In this document: positions 38,037 to 46,197 of the stretch, piece after piece
Numbering within the stretch: position 1 is the stretch's first letter
Layout of the letters: each line of letters begins with the position of its first letter
Assembly: GCF_005155025.1 (NCBI RefSeq)
Contig: NZ_CP039731.1
Span: forward strand, 2,914,001-2,978,000
DNA length: 64,000 nt
From: Aquitalea aquatilis
GTDB lineage: Bacteria; Pseudomonadota; Gammaproteobacteria; Burkholderiales; Chromobacteriaceae
Reading direction: 5' to 3'
Program-made: the position numbers and the translations under genes
Notes under the pieces: generated by a model
What the model saw: only the letters and a program-made list of their open reading frames with translations
Database searches by the model: none
Told to the model about the DNA's origin: nothing

Positions 38037-38471
38037 ATGAACAGCAATCAATATCTGCAGGCGGCCGAGCTGCACTGCGAGCAACGTGGCTGCAAGCTGA
38101 CTGCGCTGCGCAAGCAGGTGCTGGAGCTGGTGCTGCGCCATGAAGGTGTGGTGAAGGCTTACCAGGTGTTGGCCGACCTGCAAAAAGAGCGCGGTGCGGC
38201 GGCACCGCCCACTGTGTATCGCGCGCTGGATTTTCTGGTAGAGCAGGGGCTGCTGCATCGGGTCGATGCGCTGAACGGCTTTATCGTCTGTGACCATTTC
38301 GAGTGTCAGCACGAAAGCATGATTCTGGTTTGTGAAACCTGCGGCAAGGTGCAGGAGGTGGATGTGATGGCGGCGCTGAATGGCCTGCGCGATGTCGCCC
38401 TGGCCGCCGATTTCACCCTGAGTCACCAGAACCTGATGCTGACCGGACTTTGCAAGGCATGTCGAATATGA
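38037..38471 (+). CDS. zur: Zinc uptake regulator Zur (Fur family)
   Basis: A 144-residue zinc-sensing repressor. The winged-helix DNA-binding region includes TALRKQVLELV and PTVYRALDFLVEQGLLHRV. Structural zinc cysteines are C99/C102 (CETC) and C139/C142 (CKAC). C85, H87, C90 and H92 in CDHFECQHE are candidates for the regulatory site. The gene order, with zinc importer genes directly downstream and a Zur box 28 bp upstream, separates it from Fur itself. Its stop overlaps the next ATG by ATGA. Confidence 0.92.
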   Translation: MNSNQYLQAAELHCEQRGCKLTALRKQVLELVLRHEGVVKAYQVLADLQKERGAAAPPTVYRALDFLVEQGLLHRVDALNGFIVCDHFECQHESMILVCETCGKVQEVDVMAALNGLRDVALAADFTLSHQNLMLTGLCKACRI

Positions 38472-39385
38472 AAAAAACCATCGTCAATCTGTTTACCGGC
38501 TTTCTCGGCGTGGGCAAGACCACGGCGCTGCGCCATCTGATCGCTACCCGTCCGGCTACGGAAAAATGGGCGGTGATCGTCAATGAGTTCGGCGAAGTCG
38601 GTATCGATGGTGCCGCGTTGATGAATGATGAGCTGCCGGTGGCGGAAATTGCCGGCGGCTGTCTGTGCTGTGTGGCTGGCCCGCAGATGACGGCCACCGT
38701 TGCCACGTTGTTGCGACGTGAGCGGCCGGACCGTCTGCTGATCGAGGCCAGCGGGCTGGCGCATGCCGCTGGCGTCATCGACGAGCTGCGTGCCAAGCCG
38801 CTGGGCGATGCGTTGGAAGTGGGGGCGGTGCTGACGCTGGTTGATCCGCGCCAGTTTGTCAGCCCGGATTATCTGCGCCAGCCGCTGTACCGCGACCAGG
38901 TAGCCATTGCCGATGTGCTGGTGGCCAACAAGACCGACATGGCCGATGTGGAAACGCTGGAAGCCTTCCGTGCCCAGGCCGGCAAGCTGTTTCCGCCCAA
39001 ATCGGTGGTGGCCGAGGTGCGCGATGGCCTGCTGGATGTGAGCTGGCTGGATGCCGCCGTGACTCTCAAGCCGCGTTATCGGCCGGCGATTACCGCCGAC
39101 AGCGGCAGTGGCTGGGATTCTGCCGGCTGGACCTTCTCGCCAGAGCAGGCCTTCAGCGGCGAAAAACTCACCGATTTCTTCGACACCTTGCCCAAGCTGC
39201 TGCCCGGCCTGGTCAGGGCCAAGGGTGTGTTCAAGGTGCTGGACAGCTGGGTCTGGCTGAACTGGGTGGAAGGGCAGTGGAGTGCCAGCCAGGTGTCATG
39301 GCGGCGCGACAGTCGGTTTGAACTGATTGCCCCGACACTCGATAACGCAAAAGTAGAAGCGGCCTTGCAGGCCTGCTTCGAGTAA
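38468..39385 (+). CDS. COG0523-family GTPase, putative zinc metallochaperone
   Basis: A 305-residue G3E GTPase. The P-loop GFLGVGKTT is at 11-19 and the family metal motif CLCC at 65-68 (GGCLCC); the NKTD specificity motif follows near 155. The C-terminal domain has no long histidine tail, unlike CobW or YjiA. Zur-controlled members such as ZigA and human ZNG1 deliver zinc to client enzymes under deficiency. Its ATG overlaps the zur stop by 4 bp (ATGA), so co-translation is expected. Confidence 0.88.
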   Translation: MKKTIVNLFTGFLGVGKTTALRHLIATRPATEKWAVIVNEFGEVGIDGAALMNDELPVAEIAGGCLCCVAGPQMTATVATLLRRERPDRLLIEASGLAHAAGVIDELRAKPLGDALEVGAVLTLVDPRQFVSPDYLRQPLYRDQVAIADVLVANKTDMADVETLEAFRAQAGKLFPPKSVVAEVRDGLLDVSWLDAAVTLKPRYRPAITADSGSGWDSAGWTFSPEQAFSGEKLTDFFDTLPKLLPGLVRAKGVFKVLDSWVWLNWVEGQWSASQVSWRRDSRFELIAPTLDNAKVEAALQACFE

Positions 39386-39393
39386 GTACACAC

Positions 39394-39600
39394 ATGAAAC
39401 ATCAACATTCAAGCGATGATGCGCAGCACGGCCATGCCCATCATCACGGCGCGGCAGCCCATCAGCATCTGACTGCCGCCAATCTGCGTCCGCCGGTCAG
39501 CCTGCTGGCCATGTCAGCCTGGCAGCGCCTGGTGCTGGCCCTGCTGGTGCTGGCTGGTTTGTGGGGCGTGGTGCTGTGGGCCTTGCAGGAGGCAGCATGA
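39394..39600 (+). CDS. Small histidine-rich single-helix membrane protein
   Basis: A 68-residue protein with nine histidines in its first 25 residues (MKHQHSSDDAQHGHAHHHGA and following), then a hydrophobic helix at about 46-64 ending with a short acidic tail. It is probably a tail-type membrane protein whose histidine arm binds zinc on one face. It starts 8 bp after the GTPase and its TGA overlaps the ATPase ATG, so it is firmly embedded in the zinc operon. I know no characterised homologue. A role as a zinc-buffering or delivery partner of the importer is inference. Confidence 0.75.
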   Translation: MKHQHSSDDAQHGHAHHHGAAAHQHLTAANLRPPVSLLAMSAWQRLVLALLVLAGLWGVVLWALQEAA

Positions 39601-40340
39601 CAGTCATTCTCGACAACCTGACGGTGTCTTATCAGCGCCACCCTGCGGTCCATCATGTCAGCGGCAGCTTTGCCACTGGCGATGCCACGGCCATTTTCGG
39701 GCCGAACGGTGCCGGCAAGAGCACCTTGCTCAAGGCCATGATAGGTGCACTGACGCCTGACTCCGGTCATGCCCGGCTGGAAGGCTTTGCCCGCCAGGAT
39801 ATTGCCTATCTGCCGCAGCAGTCGGAAATCGACCGCTCGCTGCCGGTCAGTGTGCTGGATCTGGTGGCCACCGGGCTGTGGCATCGCACCGGCCCCTTTG
39901 GCAAGGTGGGGCGGGTCGGCCTGGGCCAGGCCATGGATGCACTGGAGCAGGTGGGGCTGGCCGATTTTGCGCCGCGTGCCATCTCTGCGTTGTCCAGCGG
40001 GCAGTTCCAGCGTGTGTTGTTTGCTCGCATCCTGCTGCAGGATGCGCGGCTGATCCTGCTGGACGAGCCGTTTACCGCCATGGATGCCAAGACCACCTTC
40101 GATTTGCTGGAGCTGGTCCGTCGCTGGAAAGAAGAAGGTCGCACCATCATTGCGGTATTGCATGACTACGAGCAGGTGCGGGCCTACTTCCCCCACACCT
40201 TGCTGCTGGCGCGCGAAGTGGTGGCCTGGGGGCGCACCGAGCAGGTGCTGACCGATGCCAATCTGAAACGTGCGGTGGATACCGCAGCCCACTGGCAGGA
40301 CCGCGCTGCGGTTTGTCAGGTAGACGGGGTCAATGTCTGA
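39597..40340 (+). CDS. Zinc ABC transporter, ATP-binding protein
   Basis: A 247-residue ABC ATPase of the metal-uptake group (ZnuC/AztA/MntB type). Walker A GPNGAGKS is at 35-42, the signature SSGQFQR near 135, and Walker B LILLDEPFTAMD follows; H-loop VLHDYEQ is also clear. The ATG at 39597 overlaps the stop of the histidine-rich protein (ATGA) and its own stop overlaps the permease ATG by one base. It energises zinc import by the downstream permease and binding protein. Confidence 0.92.
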   Translation: MTVILDNLTVSYQRHPAVHHVSGSFATGDATAIFGPNGAGKSTLLKAMIGALTPDSGHARLEGFARQDIAYLPQQSEIDRSLPVSVLDLVATGLWHRTGPFGKVGRVGLGQAMDALEQVGLADFAPRAISALSSGQFQRVLFARILLQDARLILLDEPFTAMDAKTTFDLLELVRRWKEEGRTIIAVLHDYEQVRAYFPHTLLLAREVVAWGRTEQVLTDANLKRAVDTAAHWQDRAAVCQVDGVNV

Positions 40341-41215
40341 TGCAACACCTGTATGACTTGTTGATAGCTCCTTTTGTCGATTTCGCCTTCATGCGCCGCG
40401 CGCTGGCCGGTTGCCTGGCGCTGTCGCTGGGCAGTGGCCCCATCGGCCTGTTTCTGGTGATGCGCCGCATGAGCCTGATGGGCGATGCCATGAGCCATGC
40501 CGTGCTGCCCGGCGCGGCGGTTGGTTTCATGCTGGCCGGCCTCAGTCTGCCGGCCATGAGCCTGGGCGGCTTTGTTGCCGGGGTGCTGGTGGCTGTGCTG
40601 GCTGGCCTCGCCACCCGCTTTGCCGGTATCAAGGAAGACGCCAGCTTTGCGGCTTTCTACCTGTTGTCGCTGGCCATTGGTGTGCTGCTGGTGTCCAAGA
40701 GCGGCAGCAATGTCGACCTGATGCACATCCTGTTTGGTTCGGTGCTGGCGGTGGATGATGCGGCGCTCTATCTGGTGAGCGGCGTGGCCTCGGTCACAGT
40801 GATCAGCCTGGCCTTTATCTATCGCCCCATGCTGCTGGAAAGCCTGGATCCGGTATTCCTGCGCTCGGTGGGTGCCCGCGGCGGCTTGTGGCACATGGCT
40901 TTCCTGATGCTGGTGGTGCTGAATCTGGTTTCCGGTTTCCAGGCGCTGGGTACGCTGATGGCGGTGGGCCTGATGATGCTGCCGGCGATCACGGCGCGGC
41001 TGTGGTCGGAATCGGTGGAGGGCATGCTGGTGATGGCGGTGAGCGTGGCCTTTGTCAGCGGCATGGCCGGTTTGCTGCTGTCTTACCATTTCGAGTTGCC
41101 GTCCGGTCCCGCCATTATTCTGGTGGCTGGCCTGTTCTATCTGTTTTCCCTGCTGTTCGCTCCGGCGGGCGGTGCCTTGCCGCGTTATATCCGTGCGCGG
41201 CATTTTGAATCCTGA
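40340..41215 (+). CDS. Zinc ABC transporter, membrane permease
   Basis: A 291-residue protein with about eight or nine membrane helices of the ABC-3 (ZnuB-like) family. The early segment LFLVMRRMSLMGDAMSHAVLPG is a family signature, and SFQALGTLMAVGLMMLPAITARL lies in the second half. The start is fixed by the one-base overlap with the ATPase stop and by the family length. It forms the zinc channel across the inner membrane and accepts metal from the next gene's product. Confidence 0.92.
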   Translation: MQHLYDLLIAPFVDFAFMRRALAGCLALSLGSGPIGLFLVMRRMSLMGDAMSHAVLPGAAVGFMLAGLSLPAMSLGGFVAGVLVAVLAGLATRFAGIKEDASFAAFYLLSLAIGVLLVSKSGSNVDLMHILFGSVLAVDDAALYLVSGVASVTVISLAFIYRPMLLESLDPVFLRSVGARGGLWHMAFLMLVVLNLVSGFQALGTLMAVGLMMLPAITARLWSESVEGMLVMAVSVAFVSGMAGLLLSYHFELPSGPAIILVAGLFYLFSLLFAPAGGALPRYIRARHFES

Positions 41216-41224
41216 GGAGATGGC

Positions 41225-42112
41225 ATGAAAAAAAGCCTGTTTGGCTTGTTGCTGCTGAGTCTGCCGGCCTTTGCGCTGGCGGCGAAGCTACCGGTGGTGG
41301 CCAGTTTCAGTATTGTTGGCGACATGGCCCGTGAAATCGGCGGCGATCGGGTGGATGTGGTGTCGCTGGTTGGTCCGGATCAGGATGCTCATGTGTTTCA
41401 GCCATCGCCTGCCGATGTGAAGAAACTGTCGGCCTCCCGGCTGTTTGTCACCAACGGTTTGGGACTGGAAGGCTGGATGGGACGCCTGACCAAGGCTTCC
41501 AGTTTCAGGGGTGTGCTGGTTGAGGCGGGCAAGGGCATCAAGACGCGCATGGCGCCAGAGGAAGAGGGCGAAGCGCATGGTCATGATGCGGTTGACCCGC
41601 ACGCCTGGCACGACCCGCAGCGCGTGCAGGTGTATATCCGCAATATCACCGCCGGCCTGATCAAGGCTGACCCGCAGGGTAAGGCAGATTACACCCGCCG
41701 TGCGGCGGAGTTTGCGGCCAAGGTCAAGCAGCAGGACGACTGGGCGGCCAAAGAGTTTGCGGCTATTCCTGCGGCCAAGCGCAAGATGCTGACCTCGCAC
41801 GATGCCTTCGGCTATCTGGGTGAGCGCTACGGCATCAAGCTGCTGGCTATCCAGGGGGTGAGCACAGAGGCCGAGGCCTCGGCCAAGGGCGTAGCGCAAC
41901 TGGTGCGGCAGGTACGGCAGGAAAAGGTCAGTGCTGTCTTCATGGAAAACATGACCGACAAGCGCCTGCTGGAGCAGCTAACCCGCGAGGCCAAGGTGAA
42001 AATCGGTGGCGAGCTGTATGCTGATGCGCTGTCCAAGCCTAGTGGCCCGGCTGGCGATTATCTCAAGCTGTTTCACTACAATGTGGAAACCATCCTGAAG
42101 TCCATTCGCTGA
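41225..42112 (+). CDS. Zinc ABC transporter, periplasmic binding protein
   Basis: A 295-residue secreted cluster A-I binding protein (ZnuA/AztC type). A signal peptide ends near LPAFALA. Predicted zinc ligands are H56 (QDAHVFQP), H126 (DPHAWHDP), H192 (TSHDAFGY) and D267 (YADAL). The acidic-histidine loop between the first two ligands is short (EEEGEAHGHD, with H118 and H120), more like AztC than E. coli ZnuA. It is the last gene of the Zur operon, 9 bp after the permease, and a terminator follows. Confidence 0.93.
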   Translation: MKKSLFGLLLLSLPAFALAAKLPVVASFSIVGDMAREIGGDRVDVVSLVGPDQDAHVFQPSPADVKKLSASRLFVTNGLGLEGWMGRLTKASSFRGVLVEAGKGIKTRMAPEEEGEAHGHDAVDPHAWHDPQRVQVYIRNITAGLIKADPQGKADYTRRAAEFAAKVKQQDDWAAKEFAAIPAAKRKMLTSHDAFGYLGERYGIKLLAIQGVSTEAEASAKGVAQLVRQVRQEKVSAVFMENMTDKRLLEQLTREAKVKIGGELYADALSKPSGPAGDYLKLFHYNVETILKSIR

Positions 42113-42136
42113 CTTTGCAGTCGCTCGCGTCTCAAG

Positions 42137-42172
42137 CCAAAAGCCGTCGCACTAGCGTGACGGCTTTTTTTA
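42137..42172. terminator. Bidirectional terminator at the end of the zinc operon
   Basis: Stem AAAAGCCGTC ... GACGGCTTTT with T runs, lying between the convergent binding-protein and TauE/SafE genes; it extends just into the last codon region of the latter. Confidence 0.8.
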
Positions 42173-42841
42173 ATGACCGGCCGCCAGTAGCAGCAAGCGC
42201 GTCAGCCCCATGCCAGCCACCAGCAAGCCAGCCAGCAGGCGCACCAGCCTTTGCTGCAGCCACTGGCGCAAGGTATCGGCAAACACGCCCATCAGCAGCA
42301 GATTGGGCAGCGTGCCCAGGCCGAAGGCCAGCATCAGCAAACCGCCCTGAGTGGCTTTGCCACTGGCCAGGGCGGACAATGACGCACTGTATACCAGACC
42401 GCAGGGCAGCCAGCCCCACAGCGTGCCAGCCAGCAGTGCGCCGCGCGGGCTGCGGATGGGGAGCAGGCGTGTCAGCAAGGGTTGCAGGCGCGCCCATACC
42501 GGGCGGCCCAGTTTTTCCAGTGCGGTAATGGCGGAAGACAGGCCGGCCAGATACAGGCCCATGGCGATCAGCATCAGGTTAGCCAGTACCAGCAGGGCAA
42601 GCTGTGCCGGCCGTGCGGTCAGCAGGCTGAGGCCGGCACCAGCCAGGCCACCAAGTGCGGCTCCAATCAGCACATAGCTGCCAATGCGTCCGACATTGTA
42701 GGAAAGCAGGATCAGCCAGCGCTGTTGCCCGGCCGGCAGGTTCAGGGTGAGTGCGGTGATAATGCCGCCGCACATGCCCATGCAATGCCCGCCGCCCAGC
42801 AGGCCAGTCAGGAAAATGATCCAGAAATTTGTTTCTAACAT
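42170..42841 (-). CDS. TauE/SafE-like membrane protein of the COG2836 group
   Basis: A 223-residue, six-helix inner-membrane protein. The first helix carries GLLGGGHCMGMCGGI, a cysteine-histidine motif typical of the COG2836 group, and the fifth begins FGLGTLPNLLLMG. These proteins are annotated as sulfite exporters but often occur near copper or cytochrome assembly genes; the motif suggests metal handling. It is not in the zinc operon (opposite strand). The function is open. Confidence 0.75.
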   Translation of the reverse strand: MLETNFWIIFLTGLLGGGHCMGMCGGIITALTLNLPAGQQRWLILLSYNVGRIGSYVLIGAALGGLAGAGLSLLTARPAQLALLVLANLMLIAMGLYLAGLSSAITALEKLGRPVWARLQPLLTRLLPIRSPRGALLAGTLWGWLPCGLVYSASLSALASGKATQGGLLMLAFGLGTLPNLLLMGVFADTLRQWLQQRLVRLLAGLLVAGMGLTRLLLLAAGH

Positions 42842-42893
42842 GCGACAGCCTGTTGCTTAAACCTCTATTCTAACAGAGCGGCCAGCGGGCCGG

Positions 42894-42915
42894 ATTGCCT
42901 GAATATTAGGCAAAT
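42894..42915. promoter_or_regulatory. Candidate operator between the TauE/SafE and enoyl-CoA hydratase genes
   Basis: Inverted repeat TTGCCT-N7-AGGCAA at 42895-42913 with an AATATT core, in the AT-rich, otherwise empty 42842-43139 interval between divergent genes. It is the only notable element I see there. The binding protein is unknown. Confidence 0.35.
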
Positions 42916-43139
42916 TGTGACATGGTAATAGTAAAAAAAACGCAAATTCTGTTTGGCATTTATGTGCGCAGCCATCTAGAAAAAAAGTTGAGCATATTGG
43001 CAATCCGCGCTGGAAAAAGGTGGTGCAAGCCCTGAGAATGCTCATTCTTTCCTGTCGGTATCGGGGATGGTCTGGTTAACAAGGCCACGCGGGCAGGAGC
43101 CGCAATGTGTACGACCCATAGAGAAACTGAGGAAACTAC

Positions 43140-43919
43140 ATGGCCAAGTATTTGACGCTTGAACATCTGGGCCAGTCTGCAATCATCACCATCAATCACC
43201 CTCCCGCCAACTTGTGGACCATCGCCAGCCTGCAAGAGTTGGCCGAGCTGATGTCAGCCCTGCAGTCGGACAAGAGCGTGCGCTCGGTAGTGATTACCGG
43301 AGCGGGCGAAGCCTTTTTCTGTGCGGGGGCTGACCTGAAACTGCTGGCTACCGGCAGCAAGCAGGAGGCCACGGCACTGCTGGATGCTTTTGCAGCTGCT
43401 TTTGCCGCCGTGCGCAGCTACACCGGCGTTACCGTGGCTGCCATCAATGGCTACGCGCTGGGCGGCGGCCTGGAGTGCGCGCTGATGTGCGACTACATGG
43501 TGGTGGAACGCGGTGCCAGGCTGGGCCTGCCGGAAGCCAAGGTCGGCCTGTTGCCGGCAGGTGGTGGCTGCAAGAGGCTGGCTGACAAGGTGGGTGTGTC
43601 CTGGGCCAAACGCATGATTCTGGGCGGTGAGATTGTCGACGCGCAAAAGGCCTACGATATTGGTCTGGTCGAGGAGATTGTCGACCCCGGCTTTGCCAAG
43701 ATCATCGCGGTCAGTCTGGCTGGAAAAGTGGCCAACCAGGCACCGCTGGCGGTGGCTCGCGCCCGGCAGCTGATCGAGGACAGCGTGAATCTATCGCTGG
43801 AGCAGCATCTGCAGCAGGGGCGGGCAGCCTTGCTGGAACTGGTGGGTGAAGAAGAGCAGCTGGAAGGCGTGGCGGCTTTTCTGGGCAAGCGCGCACCGGG
43901 CTGGTCCGACGAGAACTGA
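43140..43919 (+). CDS. Enoyl-CoA hydratase/isomerase family protein
   Basis: A 259-residue crotonase-fold enzyme. The oxyanion-hole segments AGADLKLLATG near 65 and NGYALGGGLECALMCDYMV near 100, and GLPEAKVGLLPAGGGCKRL near 130, are characteristic. The C-terminal half has LEQHLQQGRAALLELVGEEEQLEGVAAFLGKR as in hydratases of fatty-acid and amino-acid degradation. The substrate cannot be told. GAGGAAA precedes the ATG. It appears monocistronic. Confidence 0.88.
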   Translation: MAKYLTLEHLGQSAIITINHPPANLWTIASLQELAELMSALQSDKSVRSVVITGAGEAFFCAGADLKLLATGSKQEATALLDAFAAAFAAVRSYTGVTVAAINGYALGGGLECALMCDYMVVERGARLGLPEAKVGLLPAGGGCKRLADKVGVSWAKRMILGGEIVDAQKAYDIGLVEEIVDPGFAKIIAVSLAGKVANQAPLAVARARQLIEDSVNLSLEQHLQQGRAALLELVGEEEQLEGVAAFLGKRAPGWSDEN

Positions 43920-43940
43920 CCCCGCCAGAAGCAAGCCAGT

Positions 43941-43970
43941 AAAAAAGGGATGCGTGAGCATCCCTTTTTT
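43941..43970. terminator. Bidirectional terminator between enoyl-CoA hydratase and ppiC-like genes
   Basis: Perfect stem AAAAAAGGGATGC-GTGA-GCATCCCTTTTTT between convergent genes. Confidence 0.9.
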
Positions 43971-44005
43971 ATGTGCGTCAGCCAACAGGCCGGGCAGGTG
44001 GCAGA

Positions 44006-44788
44006 TTACTGCTGGATCTTGGCCTGGGCTTTCAGGTCGCCCACGTATTTTTCGATACGTGCACCCATGATGCGCTGGGTCAGCTGCGGGCGGGCATCGT
44101 CCAGCGACGGCACATTGCGTTCGGTGCGCACGTCGTCCAGCTTGATGATGTGCCAGCCAAACTGGGTTTTCACCGGCTTGGCAGTGACCTGACCCTTGCT
44201 CAGCTTGGCCATGGCCTCGGAGAATTCCGGTACGAAAGTACCGGCTTCTTGCCAGCCCAGATCGCCACCAGTGGCCTTGCTGCCCGGATCCTTGGATTTT
44301 TCCTTGGCCAGCAGGTCGAAGGCCTTGCCCTTGCGCAGGGACTCGATCACGGCCTTGGCTTCCGCTTCGCTGGCTACCAGGATGTGACGGGCGTGGTATT
44401 GCTTGGTTTCCGGTACCGAAGCCACCAGCTTGTCGTACTCAGCCTTCAGCTGGTCGTCAGTCACCGGGTTGGCTTTCTGGAAGTCCTTGATCACACGGTT
44501 GGCCAGGGCCATGGCTTCCATGTTCTGCAGTTCGGCCTTGAAGTCGGCAGCTTTGTCGATGCCCTTCTTGATGGCTTCCTGGCGCAGTACTTCTGCGGTA
44601 ATCAGCTGATCCTTGACCATGTCCTTGGTCTTGTCGTCAGCGGCCTGACCCTGGGCTGCCATCATTTGCACGACGGCATCGATGCGGGCCTGGGAGATTT
44701 CATTGCCATTTACGGACGGGCCGGCAGCCAGTACGACGGTGGTGCTCAGGGCGGCCAGCAGGGCGCTTGCCAGCAAAGTCTTGCGCAT
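44006..44788 (-). CDS. Periplasmic parvulin peptidyl-prolyl isomerase (second copy)
   Basis: A 260-residue secreted folding catalyst. A signal peptide ends near STTVVLA. A helical chaperone-like N-terminal region (about 20-125) is followed by the rotamase domain with QYHARHILVASEAEA, KSKDPGSKATGGDLGW and the late GWHIIKLDDV. This is the PpiC/CBF2 layout. It lies 35 bp after a paralogue on the same strand, with which it shares overall structure, so the pair arose by duplication. Confidence 0.9.
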   Translation of the reverse strand: MRKTLLASALLAALSTTVVLAAGPSVNGNEISQARIDAVVQMMAAQGQAADDKTKDMVKDQLITAEVLRQEAIKKGIDKAADFKAELQNMEAMALANRVIKDFQKANPVTDDQLKAEYDKLVASVPETKQYHARHILVASEAEAKAVIESLRKGKAFDLLAKEKSKDPGSKATGGDLGWQEAGTFVPEFSEAMAKLSKGQVTAKPVKTQFGWHIIKLDDVRTERNVPSLDDARPQLTQRIMGARIEKYVGDLKAQAKIQQ

Positions 44789-44823
44789 GATGTATTCCTG
44801 TTGTTACTTGCAGTGGTGTGGTG

Positions 44824-45612
44824 TTACTGGATTTTCGCCTTGCCGCGCAGATCTTCCACGGCCTTGCCGATGGCTTCTTCCTGCAGCTGACGCTCGATTT
44901 GCGGTTTTACTTCTTCCAGCGGCGGCAGCTTGGCATCGCGTACATCGTCAACCTTGAACACGATCCAGCCCACGCGGGTCTGCATCGGCTTGCTGCTGAT
45001 CTGGCCCTTGTTCAGACCCTTCAGCACTTCTGCCAATTGCGGCTCCATGCGGGCCAGATTGCCCCAGCCCATGTCGCCGCCATTTTGCTTGGCTGCCGGG
45101 TCGATCGAACGGCTCTTGGCCAGTTCTTCGAACTTGCCGCCCTTTTTCAGGCTGTCGATGATTTTCTGTGCTTCGGCTTCGCTAGCCACGGTGATCTGGT
45201 GCGCATGCACGTCTTTGGTGCCAGTGAACTTGCTCTGGGTCTGGGCGTAGCGTTCCTGCAGCTGGGCATCGCTGATTTTCACCTGCTTGACCAGGTCGGC
45301 AAACAGCGCTTCACGCAGCATGTCCTGGCGTACTTCGTCCAGACGCTTGGTAAAGGCCGGCTGCTGGTCCAGCTTGCGGCTCTGGGCTTCCTGCAGGATG
45401 ACTTCGCGATTGATCAGGGTGTCCTTTACCTGCTGGCGCAGGGCCGGGGAGTCTTGCACATTGCCATTGCTGTTCTGAACCACCAGGGCAACGGCGTTGT
45501 CCAGGTCGGTCTTGTCGATAGCCTTGCCATTGACCATGGCAATGGATTCAGCCATGGCTGGAACACTGATGCTGGCTGCCAGCAGCAGGGCGGCGATACG
45601 GGAGTTTTTCAT
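44824..45612 (-). CDS. Periplasmic parvulin peptidyl-prolyl isomerase (first copy)
   Basis: A 262-residue paralogue with signal peptide (cleaved near VPAMA) and rotamase motifs KDVHAHQITVASEAEA, RSIDPAAKQNGGDMGW and GWIVFKVDDV. In the HxQ/HxL strand it has AHQIT where the other copy has ARHIL, so the active sites may differ. It lies directly downstream of bolA (19 bp) in a minus-strand run yciB-yciI-bolA-ppiC-ppiC. Confidence 0.9.
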   Translation of the reverse strand: MKNSRIAALLLAASISVPAMAESIAMVNGKAIDKTDLDNAVALVVQNSNGNVQDSPALRQQVKDTLINREVILQEAQSRKLDQQPAFTKRLDEVRQDMLREALFADLVKQVKISDAQLQERYAQTQSKFTGTKDVHAHQITVASEAEAQKIIDSLKKGGKFEELAKSRSIDPAAKQNGGDMGWGNLARMEPQLAEVLKGLNKGQISSKPMQTRVGWIVFKVDDVRDAKLPPLEEVKPQIERQLQEEAIGKAVEDLRGKAKIQ

Positions 45613-45631
45613 GGATAACTCTTTCTCGAAG

Positions 45632-45898
45632 TCAAAGTTCGTCGGGTGTCAGCGCACGAATAGCCAGTGCATGAACCTGGGTTTTCATCAGATCGCCCAG
45701 CGTGGCGTATACCAGACGGTGGCGGGCCACGCTGTTCAAGCCGGTAAAGCGGCTGGAGACAATCAGGACATCGTAGTGGCCGCCACCGGACCGCGCGCCG
45801 GCATGACCGGCGTGGGCGGCGCTGTCGTCATGGATTTCCAAGTGTTCGGGCTGCAGTGCCTGCAGGGCCGCTTGCAGCAGGGCGACGCTGTCGCTCAT
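45632..45898 (-). CDS. BolA family protein
   Basis: An 88-residue BolA-fold protein. The conserved [31 protein letters not shown] motif carries the invariant histidine of the class II KH-like fold, and [12 protein letters not shown] closes it. BolA proteins bind a 2Fe-2S cluster with monothiol glutaredoxins. Its start overlaps the end of the YciI gene by 4 bp. The inserted [14 protein letters not shown] loop (about 26-41) is histidine- and glycine-rich and could contribute to metal or cluster binding. Confidence 0.9.
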   Translation of the reverse strand: MSDSVALLQAALQALQPEHLEIHDDSAAHAGHAGARSGGGHYDVLIVSSRFTGLNSVARHRLVYATLGDLMKTQVHALAIRALTPDEL

Positions 45899-46197
45899 GC
45901 CGGGAATACCTTGCGGAAGGGCTTAACTTCCACCGCGGCGTACACGCCGGCGGCAACATAGGGGTCGGCATCGGCCCAGTTGCGGGCTTCTTCCAGACTG
46001 GAGAATTCGGCCACGATCAGGCTGCCGCTAAAGCCGGCACTGCCCGGATCAATGCTGTCGATGGCCGGGCAGGGGCCGGCCAGTACCAGGCGGCCTTGTT
46101 CCTGCAGGGCGGAAAGACGAGCCAGATGTTCAGGACGGGAGGCCAGCCGCTTGTCCAGACTGCCGGGATGATCCTGGCCGCTGATGATGTACAGCAT
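45895..46197 (-). CDS. YciI-like protein
   Basis: A 100-residue ferredoxin-like-fold protein of the YCII family ([20 protein letters not shown] near the start, AGPCPA in the middle, [24 protein letters not shown] at the end). The histidine-aspartate pair of the proposed active site is H10 and D71. The biochemical role is not established. The start touches the yciB stop (1-bp overlap) and its end overlaps bolA by 4 bp, a conserved arrangement. Confidence 0.85.
   Translation of the reverse strand: MLYIISGQDHPGSLDKRLASRPEHLARLSALQEQGRLVLAGPCPAIDSIDPGSAGFSGSLIVAEFSSLEEARNWADADPYVAAGVYAAVEVKPFRKVFPA

Noticed and set aside
39394-39600. Treating the small histidine-rich frame as spurious
   Set aside because: Rejected because its ends are fixed by an 8-bp gap and an ATGA overlap with neighbouring real genes and it has a clear membrane helix.
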